From contig JAGTQT010000032.1 of the NCBI GenBank assembly GCA_018396615.1, positions 1 to 11,917 on the forward strand: a stretch of DNA of 11,917 bases, read 5' to 3'. The position numbers were made by a program, and so were the translations under genes. The notes under the pieces are model-generated. The model made no database searches and was not told where the DNA came from. It saw nothing but the letters and a program-made list of their open reading frames with translations. The stretch comes from Candidatus Bathyarchaeota archaeon (lineage in GTDB: Archaea > Thermoproteota > Bathyarchaeia > Bathyarchaeales > Bathycorpusculaceae). Below are positions 6,844 to 11,839 of the stretch, in pieces (the first letter of the stretch is position 1; each line of letters opens with the position of its first letter).

Positions 6844-7215
6844 ATGACCGCACTGACAATAATCATCGGTGGTGAAAGATTGGAAGGACGTATCCTCAAA
6901 AAAATGCACGAACGAATCATCAAAAACTTCATGGATATAATAATCCTCGCCGAACTCAGAGCAGGCCCGCTAAGCGGCTACGATGTAATCTCCTTCATAC
7001 ACGGCAGATTCCACCTACTCGTAAGCTCAGGCACAGTCTACTCGCTCCTATACTCACTTGAACGCAACGGACTAATCGAAGGAACATGGAACGAAAGAAA
7101 ACGCGTATACAAACTAACAGACAAAGGAGAAAAAACAATAGAAACCATACTCAACGCCAACGACAAAATCAAAAACTTCATAACAGGACTCCTAAAAGTC
7201 CAAGCAGTCGCCTAA
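6844..7215 (+). CDS. PadR-family winged-helix transcriptional regulator
   Basis: A DNA-binding protein of 123 residues (111 from the alternative start) made almost only of the PadR winged helix. Helix 1 is in KNFMDIIILAELRAGPLSGYDVISFIHGRF, the recognition helix in LVSSGTVYSLLYSLERNGLIEG, and the wing in TWNERKRVYKLTDKGEKTIETI. A C-terminal helix probably mediates dimerisation, and no separate ligand domain is seen. Two starts are possible: the ATG at 6844, near-leaderless from the TATA box, and a TTG at 6880 preceded 4 nt earlier by GGTGGTGA, the best ribosome site nearby. The residues between them (TALTIIIGGER) add nothing recognisable, so the TTG may be the real start. The palindrome at its promoter suggests self-control. 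Its other targets are unknown, and the divergent CdvA-like gene is one candidate. Confidence 0.88.
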   Translation: MTALTIIIGGERLEGRILKKMHERIIKNFMDIIILAELRAGPLSGYDVISFIHGRFHLLVSSGTVYSLLYSLERNGLIEGTWNERKRVYKLTDKGEKTIETILNANDKIKNFITGLLKVQAVA

Positions 7216-7220
7216 ACACC

Positions 7221-7232
7221 ACTTATTTTTAT
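7221..7232 (+). terminator. Possible oligo-T terminator after padR
   Basis: ACTTATTTTTAT follows the padR stop codon by 5 nt in an otherwise A-rich spacer. A short T run with no hairpin is compatible with archaeal termination. Weak evidence. Confidence 0.3.
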
Positions 7233-7347
7233 GACAAACAAAAAATAAAACGAAACGCTAAAAAACACCTTCTTGCGATTCTGTAAGAGCATAACAAAGC
7301 CCAAAAAGGGCCCGTAGCTCAGTCAGGATCAGAGCACCGGGCTTTTA

Positions 7348-7368
7348 AGCAAGCGTGCTTGCACAGAA
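7348..7368 (+). other. Intron of tRNA-Lys at canonical position 37/38 (21 nt)
   Basis: The insert has an internal GCAAG-CGTG-CTTGC hairpin. A bulge-helix-bulge can be drawn: exon CUUU with intron ACAG (one mismatch) as central helix, bulges UA|A and AA|A, and the anticodon stem as outer helix. Cutting in the bulges restores the exact 7-nt anticodon loop. Confidence 0.88.
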
Positions 7369-7389
7369 ACCCGGGGGTCCCGGGTTCAA

Positions 7390-7419
7390 ACTTGGAAGGT
7401 TACTCCTTTCAAGGAACAA
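7390..7419 (+). other. Intron of tRNA-Lys in the T-loop at 58/59 (30 nt)
   Basis: A textbook bulge-helix-bulge: central helix GUUC/GAAC fully paired, bulges AA|A and AA|U, inner helix CTTGGAAGG with CCTTTCAAG (one G-U) closed by TTACT, and outer helix equal to the T-stem. Precise cutting gives a 7-nt T-loop UUCAAUU. T-loop introns are known mainly in Thermoproteales-type archaea and need a splicing endonuclease of relaxed specificity. Confidence 0.9.
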
Positions 7420-7437
7420 TTCCCGGCGGGCCCGCCA

Positions 7438-7661
7438 GAATTTATGATTATTTCTTGGTTGATTTGTGAGAAAAAATGTGATGACGGAAGCCCTCTCCTT
7501 TCTCCCGCTTAGGTCAATATAATATGTTGTGTGTTTTTATAAATTGTTTGCTACTTGGCTTAGTATATGTCGCGGTTTAAAATATGTTTGTTGTTGAGCG
7601 CATTTCGATTTTGGGAACGTTGCTTTTAGCTTGCTTCGTGGAAGGTGTTTGTTGAGGAGAC
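7438..7661. other. Non-coding spacer after tRNA-Lys
   Basis: No ORF with a ribosome site was found here. The stretch holds two TATA-like boxes on the plus strand, TTTTTATAAATT (about 7530-7541) and TTTAAAATATG (about 7577-7587), that could serve the small ORF at 7662. A pyrimidine-rich patch (about 7491-7510) follows a TGATGA. No paired guide boxes or other RNA signature could be supported. Confidence 0.4.
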
Positions 7662-7781
7662 ATGTACGGGGAAGTAGCTTCGGAAGCGGCTCAAATGCTT
7701 GTTATTCTCTTCTGGATAATGTTAGCCATGCTTGTCATCTGGGGTGCTTGCTGGCTGCGGTGGTTACGAAAGGCGAAGTAA
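7662..7781 (+). CDS. Small single-pass membrane protein (39 aa), not recognised
   Basis: A short ORF between the two tRNA genes that I do not recognise as any family. The ATG is preceded by GAGGAG (7654-7659 region) a few bases upstream, a good archaeal ribosome site, and by an in-frame TGA, so the start is well fixed. The 39 residues have a polar, acidic N-terminus (MYGEVASEAAQ), a continuous hydrophobic segment of about 20 residues (MLVILFWIMLAMLVIWGACW) and a basic C-terminus (LRWLRKAK), the charge pattern of a single transmembrane helix with its C-terminus in the cytoplasm. One cysteine sits near the end of the helix. Candidate TATA boxes lie 75-130 nt upstream. Against it: the length is small enough for chance, and homologues cannot be checked here. 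Confidence 0.6.
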   Translation: MYGEVASEAAQMLVILFWIMLAMLVIWGACWLRWLRKAK

Positions 7782-7830
7782 GAAGCAGGCTACAATTAGT
7801 TCTTTTAGCTTCAGTACTTGCAATCCAAAA

Positions 7831-7840
7831 CACATAAATC
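7831..7840 (+). promoter_or_regulatory. Candidate TATA box of tRNA-Tyr
   Basis: CACATAAATC is centred about 31 nt before the first base of tRNA-Tyr, close to the spacing expected for an archaeal tRNA promoter with a short 5' leader. Sequence is only moderately TATA-like. Confidence 0.35.
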
Positions 7841-7897
7841 CGTTTCCATCATCTAGGAATTCTGGTCGGGCGGTAGCTCAGCCTGGCAGAGCTTCCG

Positions 7898-7927
7898 AGT
7901 CTACTGGCTTGACAAGTAGACGGAGAC
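7898..7927 (+). other. Intron of tRNA-Tyr at non-canonical position 30/31 (30 nt)
   Basis: Exon UCCG (7894-7897) must join G31 (7928) to complete the anticodon stem. A bulge-helix-bulge supports exactly these cuts: bulges CG|A and AC|G, central helix CUUC/GGAG (one G-U), inner helix GTCTACT/AGTAGAC perfectly paired over a 9-nt loop. The outer helix is weak, so it is a relaxed motif. Confidence 0.85.
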
Positions 7928-7934
7928 GCTGTAG

Positions 7935-7985
7935 ACGCCTACCCATGGTGGGTGTCACCCAGCCTGCCTGGGCGTACATGCGGAA
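7935..7985 (+). other. Intron of tRNA-Tyr at canonical position 37/38 (51 nt)
   Basis: After the upstream intron is removed, exon CUGU can pair with intron GCGG (two G-U pairs) to leave bulges AG|A and AA|A next to the anticodon stem. ACGCC/GGCGT closes the intron body, which holds hairpins ACCCA-TGG-TGGGT and CCCAG-CCTGC-CTGGG. Five intron bases between the inner and central helices make the motif irregular. The exon ends are fixed by the cloverleaf rather than by the motif. Confidence 0.78.
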
Positions 7986-8048
7986 ACCGGAGTGTCGCAG
8001 GTCCAAATCCTGCCCGCCCGACTACTCAAAATGCCGATGAATGCGTTT

Positions 8049-8072
8049 GCAGAAACTGCGCTTTTTCTTTTT
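8049..8072 (+). terminator. Hairpin/T-tract terminator after tRNA-Tyr
   Basis: GCAG-AAA-CTGC (8049-8059), a perfect 4-bp stem with a 3-nt loop, is followed at once by TTTTTCTTTTT (8062-8072). It lies about 28 nt after the tRNA end, fitting termination of the tRNA-Tyr transcript before the helicase promoter. Confidence 0.6.
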
Positions 8073-8135
8073 CGAAAGACTGATGGGTTAGTTCAATTCC
8101 GTTTCAACATTCAAAATTCCCGTTGTGTGCTAAAC

Positions 8136-8148
8136 CTTTTTATACAAG
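8136..8148 (+). promoter_or_regulatory. TATA box of the DEAD-box helicase gene
   Basis: CTTTTTATACAAG is a good TATA-type element. A start about 26 nt further on (near 8167) would leave an untranslated leader of about 80 nt before the ATG at 8249. Confidence 0.55.
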
Positions 8149-8192
8149 AAGGCAGTCTGATGTGGATGTCACATTCATTCATGCTTGAACTG

Positions 8193-8217
8193 AAAAAGGG
8201 CTTTTTAAGGCTTTTTT
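8193..8217 (+). promoter_or_regulatory. A-tract/T-tract element in the helicase leader, possible attenuator
   Basis: Within the predicted 5' leader, AAAAA (8193-8197) is followed by GGGC-TTTTT (8198-8206) and GGC-TTTTTT (8209-8217). AAAAAG can pair with either CTTTTT copy, and each T run could stop archaeal RNA polymerase. This may tune read-through into the helicase gene. The structure is AT-rich and its stability at growth temperature is unknown. Confidence 0.35.
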
Positions 8218-8248
8218 GAAATTTCATGCAAATTTTGTGACAGGAGAA

Positions 8249-9367
8249 ATGAAATATATGCAAATACAAAACTTTGAAGATTTGCCATTGAGTTCGGAAG
8301 TTATGAAAGGGATTGAAGAGCTCCGGTTTGACAGCCTTTTCCCAATTCAAGCACAGGCAATAATTCCCTTACTTGAAGGCAAAGACGTTATTGGACAGGC
8401 ACAGACCGGGACAGGCAAGACTGCAGCCTTCGGAGTTCCGATGACTGAGCGTTTAAACCCAAGAATAAATAGTGTTCAAGGCTTAGTCTTAGAGCCGACA
8501 CGTGAACTTGCTATTCAAGTTGCGGAGCACATCAGCCGATTCGGCAAGTACGCTAAAGTGAAAGTCGCGCCAATTTACGGTGGAGAGCCCATACAAAAGC
8601 AAATACGCACATTAAACGGCGGAGTGCACATTGTTGTTGGCACGCCGGGCCGCATCATAGACCATCTGGAACGAGGAACGCTGAATCTGGCATTGGTGAG
8701 AATGGTTGTTCTCGACGAAGCCGATAGAATGCTGGATATGGGTTTCAGAGACGACATAGACTGCATACTCTCAAGAGTTCCGGCAAATAGACAAACAAGC
8801 CTCTTTTCTGCGACAATAGACCAGCAAGTGATGAACATATGCCACAGGTACATGAGAAATCCAGAGAAAATATTCGTAAGCAAAGATGAGATAGCGCTCA
8901 CGCAGATAAATCAATACTATAAAGTCGTGAACCCTAAGGACAAGTTTGGAATCTTGTGCAATATACTAGAGGAAAACCACATAGGTCGGGCGATAATATT
9001 TTGCAAAACACGTGCAGAGACAAGTATGCTAGCAGACAGATTAAAGACGCGGGGATATGATGCGAAACCGTTACATGCTGGCTTCACTCAGCCTCAAAGA
9101 GATTTTATCATAAACTCTTTCAGAAAGGGAAAACTGAAGCTTCTTGTTGCAACGGATGTCGTTGCCCGAGGATTGGATATTGACGGCATAACTCACATAA
9201 TAAACTACGATGTTCCACTGGACGCGTTGGTGTATTTTCACAGAATCGGAAGAACAGCAAGAATGGGGCGCGAGGGAACAGCCATAACGCTTGTAGGCTA
9301 CGGAGAACTAACAGAATTTAACGGCATAAGAGCTTTAACGAAAACTACGATAGAAGAATTGGAGTAG
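8249..9367 (+). CDS. DEAD-box ATP-dependent RNA helicase, core only
   Basis: Unwinds or remodels short RNA duplexes using ATP; likely in ribosome assembly, RNA decay or cold adaptation. All family motifs are present (numbering from 8249): Q-motif region NFEDLPLSSEVMKGI...FPIQ with Q34, Walker A AQTGTGKT (51-58), PTRELA (83-88), TPGR (132-135), DEAD (156-159), SAT (187-189), IIFCKT (249-254), ATDVVARGLDI (301-311) and HRIGRTARMG (331-340). The protein ends about 30 residues after motif VI, so it lacks the C-terminal RNA-binding extensions of bacterial DeaD or DbpA; such compact forms are common in archaea. The ATG at 8249 follows AGGAG by 2 nt; another ATG at 8258 is 11 nt from it, and an upstream TTG at 8216 sits in the T-tract and is unlikely. 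It is the first gene of the rightward group. Confidence 0.93.
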   Translation: MKYMQIQNFEDLPLSSEVMKGIEELRFDSLFPIQAQAIIPLLEGKDVIGQAQTGTGKTAAFGVPMTERLNPRINSVQGLVLEPTRELAIQVAEHISRFGKYAKVKVAPIYGGEPIQKQIRTLNGGVHIVVGTPGRIIDHLERGTLNLALVRMVVLDEADRMLDMGFRDDIDCILSRVPANRQTSLFSATIDQQVMNICHRYMRNPEKIFVSKDEIALTQINQYYKVVNPKDKFGILCNILEENHIGRAIIFCKTRAETSMLADRLKTRGYDAKPLHAGFTQPQRDFIINSFRKGKLKLLVATDVVARGLDIDGITHIINYDVPLDALVYFHRIGRTARMGREGTAITLVGYGELTEFNGIRALTKTTIEELE

Positions 9368-9427
9368 AATAGCCAACTTGTCTTGTTTGATATGGAGAAA
9401 CTCTGCCAATACTCGGTCTTTCAATCG

Positions 9428-9438
9428 CGTTTATTAGG
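9428..9438 (+). promoter_or_regulatory. Candidate TATA box of the OB-fold gene
   Basis: CGTTTATTAGG lies in the 127-nt gap after the helicase gene. Its spacing predicts a start near 9460, about 35 nt before the TTG start of the OB-fold gene. A moderate match. Confidence 0.35.
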
Positions 9439-9494
9439 CAGATTGCACTCATGAGTCAGTAGCATTCTGTTGTTTTAAGGAATGATAAAGAAAC

Positions 9495-10154
9495 TTGCGA
9501 AATAAAATATCCTCCGCTGAATATCTAGCGTTTCTCTCTATGAAATATGAGGTTGATCCTGACAAGCTTTTTTATGCATTAATCTCTGCAGGAGAAAATC
9601 ACGAGTCCACGTGTGGCGATCTTTCAATTAGGTTCCGAGACAAACGGCAGGACAAAATCGTTTTCTTAATAACAAAGGGTTCCAAAGTTGTTGCACAGTT
9701 TCCGATATCAAACGAATTCCTCTTAGAAAAAAGCAATCCAATTAGAAATTTTAGCAGAACCAGCTTGCTCCGTAGATATCAGGTTAAGAAAACTGGCGCA
9801 TCTTGTTTCCTTCCTATAACAGATTTGCGGATAGGGATGAAAAAAGTAAGTGTGAAAGGCAAAGTTCTAGAAATTGCAAAACCAACAGCGGTCTTCACTA
9901 GATTTGGAAACTATGCCAGCGTAGCTAATGCGTTGATTGCGGATGAAACTGGGGCGATTAAACTTTGCCTATGGAATGAACAAATAAACTCCGTTTCTGT
10001 AGGGGGAACAATCCAGCTTGAAAACGCAAGCGTGTCAGCGTTTAGAGGAGAAAGGCAGTTAAGAATTGGAAAAAGAGGAATGCTAATTGAAGTTAAAGAT
10101 GTCATGTGTAAACCAGACTTGAAAGATTCAAATTCCCAAGAATGCAAAATGTAA
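9495..10154 (+). CDS. RPA/SSB-like OB-fold nucleic-acid-binding protein
   Basis: A 219-residue protein. Residues about 108-195 form a single OB-fold of the archaeal replication protein A type: ITDLRIGMKKVSVKGKVLEI opens strand 1, ALIADETGAIKLCLWNE is the conserved middle block with the usual tryptophan (W160), and GGTIQLENASVSAFRGERQLRIGKRG ends the barrel. It likely binds single-stranded DNA, or RNA. The first about 100 residues are not recognised: they are mixed charged and hydrophobic, with a helix-like MKYEVDPDKLFYALISAG segment and strand-like stretches (KIVFLITKGSKVVAQFPI). Only one OB domain and no zinc finger are present, so it is smaller than classical RPA. The TTG start at 9495 keeps the whole open frame; the ATG at 9540 (residue 16) is an alternative. 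It is followed after 18 nt by the class I aminotransferase. Confidence 0.8.
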   Translation: MRNKISSAEYLAFLSMKYEVDPDKLFYALISAGENHESTCGDLSIRFRDKRQDKIVFLITKGSKVVAQFPISNEFLLEKSNPIRNFSRTSLLRRYQVKKTGASCFLPITDLRIGMKKVSVKGKVLEIAKPTAVFTRFGNYASVANALIADETGAIKLCLWNEQINSVSVGGTIQLENASVSAFRGERQLRIGKRGMLIEVKDVMCKPDLKDSNSQECKM

Positions 10155-10162
10155 AGGCTTGC

Positions 10163-10187
10163 CAACCCTTATATGACTATAAATATG
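10163..10187 (+). promoter_or_regulatory. TATA-like boxes overlapping the annotated aminotransferase start
   Basis: CCTTATATGACTATAAATAT spans the stop-to-start gap and the first codons of the aminotransferase frame. If either box is used, transcription would begin near 10196-10207, after the ATG at 10173, and translation would need a start further in. Confidence 0.35.
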
Positions 10188-11405
10188 CTTATGCATGCTC
10201 AGCAAAACCTAGAAGAATCGTGGTGCAAAATCTTGTTTGAAGCCTCCAGCAGAGTCAGCTTACTTAAGCCGTCAGCTATTCGAAGAATGCTTGAGCTTTC
10301 AGCCGAGATGCAGGACGTTATTCATCTTGAACAAGGCGAGCCAGACTTCGTGACTCCAGAGCATATCCTGGACGCGGCAAATGAGGCAATGCGAAAAGGT
10401 TTTACACACTACACAGAAATTGACGGAATGCTGACACTTCGCCAAGCGATAGCTGAGAAGCTTGAAAAAGAAAACGGCATAGCGGTTGACCCTCGAAGCG
10501 AAGTCACCGTCACCTCGGGCTCTCAGGAAGCCATGTTCATAACTGCGTTAGGGTTTCTGAACCGCGGAGACGAAGCCCTAATCCTTGACCCTTACTACCC
10601 TGCGTGCTTTGAAGACACGCTGCTGGCAGAAGCAAAACCAATCAACGTTCCTCTAGATCATAGTAAAGGTTACGAAGTGGATGCTGAAGACCTTGAGAGG
10701 CAAGTTACCCGTAGAACACGGCTTGTGTGGCTGTGCAACCCCTCCAACCCCACGGGACACGTGTTCTCAAAGCAGAGTTTAGAAGCAATAGCAGAAGTTG
10801 CCAAGAAACACGACCTCACAGTGTTTTCTGACGAAATCTACGAGAAAATCGTGTACGACGGCGCCAAACACCTCAGTATAGGCTCGCTCCCCCATATGGA
10901 GGAAAGAACAATTACCGTTAACGGCTTCTCAAAAGCCTATGCGATGACCGGATGGAGAATCGGCTACATAGCAGCCCACAAAAAGCTGTCCGCAACTCTT
11001 CGCAAACTCCACTGCTACTCAGCCTTATGCGCCAACGCCATCTCCCAACAAGCCGCACTCGCCGCGCTAACTGGGTCGCAGAAATGCGTGCGAGACATGG
11101 TGACAGAATACGCTAAAAGAAGAAGACTAATGCTCAATGAACTGGACAAAATAAGCTCCTTACCCTATACCAAACCAAAAGGCGCGTTCTACGTTTTCCC
11201 CGACTTCTCAAAACACCACGGCTCAGACGAAGAACTAGCCATGCGTCTGCTAAAGGAAGCCAAAGTCGTAACAGCTCCAGGCTCAGGCTTCGGCATAGCT
11301 GGACAAGGACATTTAAGAATTTCCTACTCAGTCTCCTCTAAACATGTAGAAGAAGGAATAAAACGAATCAGAGACTTCTTGACTCACAGAGTAGAAACAT
11401 CTTAA
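10173..11405 (+). CDS. Class I/II PLP aminotransferase (aspartate aminotransferase-like)
   Basis: Fold-type I PLP aminotransferase, 410 residues from the first ATG, about 15-20 longer than typical archaeal members. Family marks in order: LEQGEPDF (52-59), TVTSGSQEAMF (112-122), DPYYPACF (139-146), CNPSNPTGHV (188-197), SDEIYEKIVYDG (219-230) with D220 for the PLP nitrogen, Schiff-base lysine K254 in NGFSKAYAMTGWRIGY, and R382 in HLRISYS binding the alpha-carboxylate. It probably transfers amino groups between aspartate, aromatic or branched amino acids and 2-oxoglutarate; substrate choice cannot be read off. The conserved region begins near residue 25 (SSRVSLLKPSAIRRM). A TTG at residue 21 (10233) has GTGGTG 7 nt upstream and would give a normal-length protein. 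It ends 8 nt from the convergent DUF126 gene. Confidence 0.9.
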   Translation: MTINMLMHAQQNLEESWCKILFEASSRVSLLKPSAIRRMLELSAEMQDVIHLEQGEPDFVTPEHILDAANEAMRKGFTHYTEIDGMLTLRQAIAEKLEKENGIAVDPRSEVTVTSGSQEAMFITALGFLNRGDEALILDPYYPACFEDTLLAEAKPINVPLDHSKGYEVDAEDLERQVTRRTRLVWLCNPSNPTGHVFSKQSLEAIAEVAKKHDLTVFSDEIYEKIVYDGAKHLSIGSLPHMEERTITVNGFSKAYAMTGWRIGYIAAHKKLSATLRKLHCYSALCANAISQQAALAALTGSQKCVRDMVTEYAKRRRLMLNELDKISSLPYTKPKGAFYVFPDFSKHHGSDEELAMRLLKEAKVVTAPGSGFGIAGQGHLRISYSVSSKHVEEGIKRIRDFLTHRVETS

Positions 11406-11413
11406 AAAATAGG

Positions 11414-11839
11414 CTACGCTTTCCTCTTGGCTACTGTAACCAAGCCTTTTTCGGCGTCAACCCTAACATAATCTCCGGTGTGAATAACGTCAAACGGGTC
11501 TTTCTCAAGCCTGTCAACCAAGGGAACCTTCGCAATGAACGCAGAAACAACAAGCACAGTTTCCACATCCTTAACAATCATCGCCTTAGGCGCCGCATTA
11601 TTTGACGCCAGCTTAAACAAGCCATCTATCTGAACTACGGAACTTGCCTTTCCCGAAGGAAAAACAAGCACTTTGCCTGCAACGTTCTTTCCAGCCAGCT
11701 CGTGGCTTTTCTCGCGAACCAAACCTGTTTTGGGGTCGGTGAGGTAGAAGCATATGGGTTCATGAGAAACCAAAGCTTCACCCTCCCCGCATCCCCCGAT
11801 AATCTTATGACATTTCAACGAAAGCTCCAAGCCGTTCAC
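11414..11839 (-). CDS. Phosphomevalonate dehydratase small subunit (DUF126, aconitase-X swivel domain)
   Basis: Small subunit of the archaeal enzyme that dehydrates 5-phosphomevalonate to trans-anhydromevalonate 5-phosphate in the modified mevalonate route to isoprenoid lipids. The 141 residues form the swivelling domain of aconitase-X proteins: GGCGEGEALVSHEPICFYL (15-33), SHELAGKNVAGKVLVFPSGKASS (45-67) with the conserved serine-rich turn, NNAAPKAMIV (79-88) and the end IHTGDYVRVDAEKGLVTV. The large subunit supplies the Fe-S cluster and lies immediately upstream; its TGA overlaps this gene's GTG start by 4 nt (GTGA), pointing to coupled translation and subunit balance. The older name for the domain family was DUF126. 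The start is fixed by the overlap. Confidence 0.9.
   Translation of the reverse strand: MNGLELSLKCHKIIGGCGEGEALVSHEPICFYLTDPKTGLVREKSHELAGKNVAGKVLVFPSGKASSVVQIDGLFKLASNNAAPKAMIVKDVETVLVVSAFIAKVPLVDRLEKDPFDVIHTGDYVRVDAEKGLVTVAKRKA

Larger units (their letters stand above)
7308..7437 (+). tRNA. trnK: tRNA-Lys(UUU) with two introns and an encoded CCA
   Basis: Removing two inserts gives a normal cloverleaf. The acceptor is GGGCCCG (7308-7314) with CGGGCCC (7427-7433), discriminator G73 and encoded CCA (7435-7437). The D-arm is GCUC/GAGC. The anticodon stem is CCGGG (7337-7341) with CCCGG (7370-7374) around loop CUUUUAA, anticodon UUU at 7344-7346. The variable loop is GGGUC. The T-stem is CCGGG (7380-7384) with CCCGG (7422-7426) and loop UUCAAUU. 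One intron is at the canonical 37/38 site; the other interrupts the T-loop at 58/59. Unspliced, the gene would be missed or mis-scored by simple tRNA searches because the T-loop is split. It lies 92 nt after padR on the same strand; no clear TATA box was seen at the expected distance. Confidence 0.94.
7867..8021 (+). tRNA. trnY: tRNA-Tyr(GUA) with two introns
   Basis: The acceptor CGGGCGG (7867-7873) pairs with CCGCCCG (8014-8020), discriminator A73. The C1-G72 pair plus A73 is the archaeal tyrosine identity set. U8, A9 and a GCUC/GAGC D-arm follow. After removing two inserts the anticodon stem is UCCGG/CCGGA, perfectly paired, around loop CUGUAGA with anticodon GUA at 7931-7933. The variable loop GUGUC and T-stem GCAGG/CCUGC complete it. 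The T-loop reads UCCAAAU, with C at position 55 where U is nearly universal. CCA is not encoded. One intron sits in the anticodon stem at 30/31 and one at the canonical 37/38. Ignoring the upstream intron would misplace the anticodon and suggest a wrong identity. Confidence 0.92.

Noticed and set aside
6561..6932. Minus-strand frame of 123 codons across the padR promoter
   Set aside because: It overlaps the promoter, the palindrome and the start of padR, and shows no family resemblance.
7484..7520. C/D-box guide RNA suggested by GTGATGA at about 7479-7485
   Set aside because: A C-box-like TGATGA is present, but no CTGA D box at a proper distance and no D'/C' pair were found.
7631..7837. A 68-codon frame overlapping the small membrane ORF
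   Set aside because: It begins with TTG without a ribosome site and encodes a Cys/Arg/Ser-rich non-cohesive sequence. The 39-codon frame with GAGGAG is better supported.
7894..7918. Reading the tRNA-Tyr anticodon directly from the uninterrupted sequence, as CUA or from the first GTA copy
   Set aside because: Those readings leave an unpaired or mismatched anticodon stem and no CU at 32-33. The two-intron solution gives perfect pairing and matches known archaeal tRNA-Tyr.
7732..8040. A 102-codon frame reading through tRNA-Tyr
   Set aside because: Its content is the translation of the tRNA and its introns.
8033..8095. C/D-type small RNA after tRNA-Tyr (CCGATGA ... CTGATGG)
   Set aside because: The boxes are imperfect and overlapping, and the segment is better explained as a hairpin/T-tract terminator.
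9403..9441. CTGCC ... GGCAG inverted repeat upstream of the OB-fold gene
   Set aside because: Arms of only 5 bp with a long AT-rich spacer that includes the likely TATA box; probably chance.
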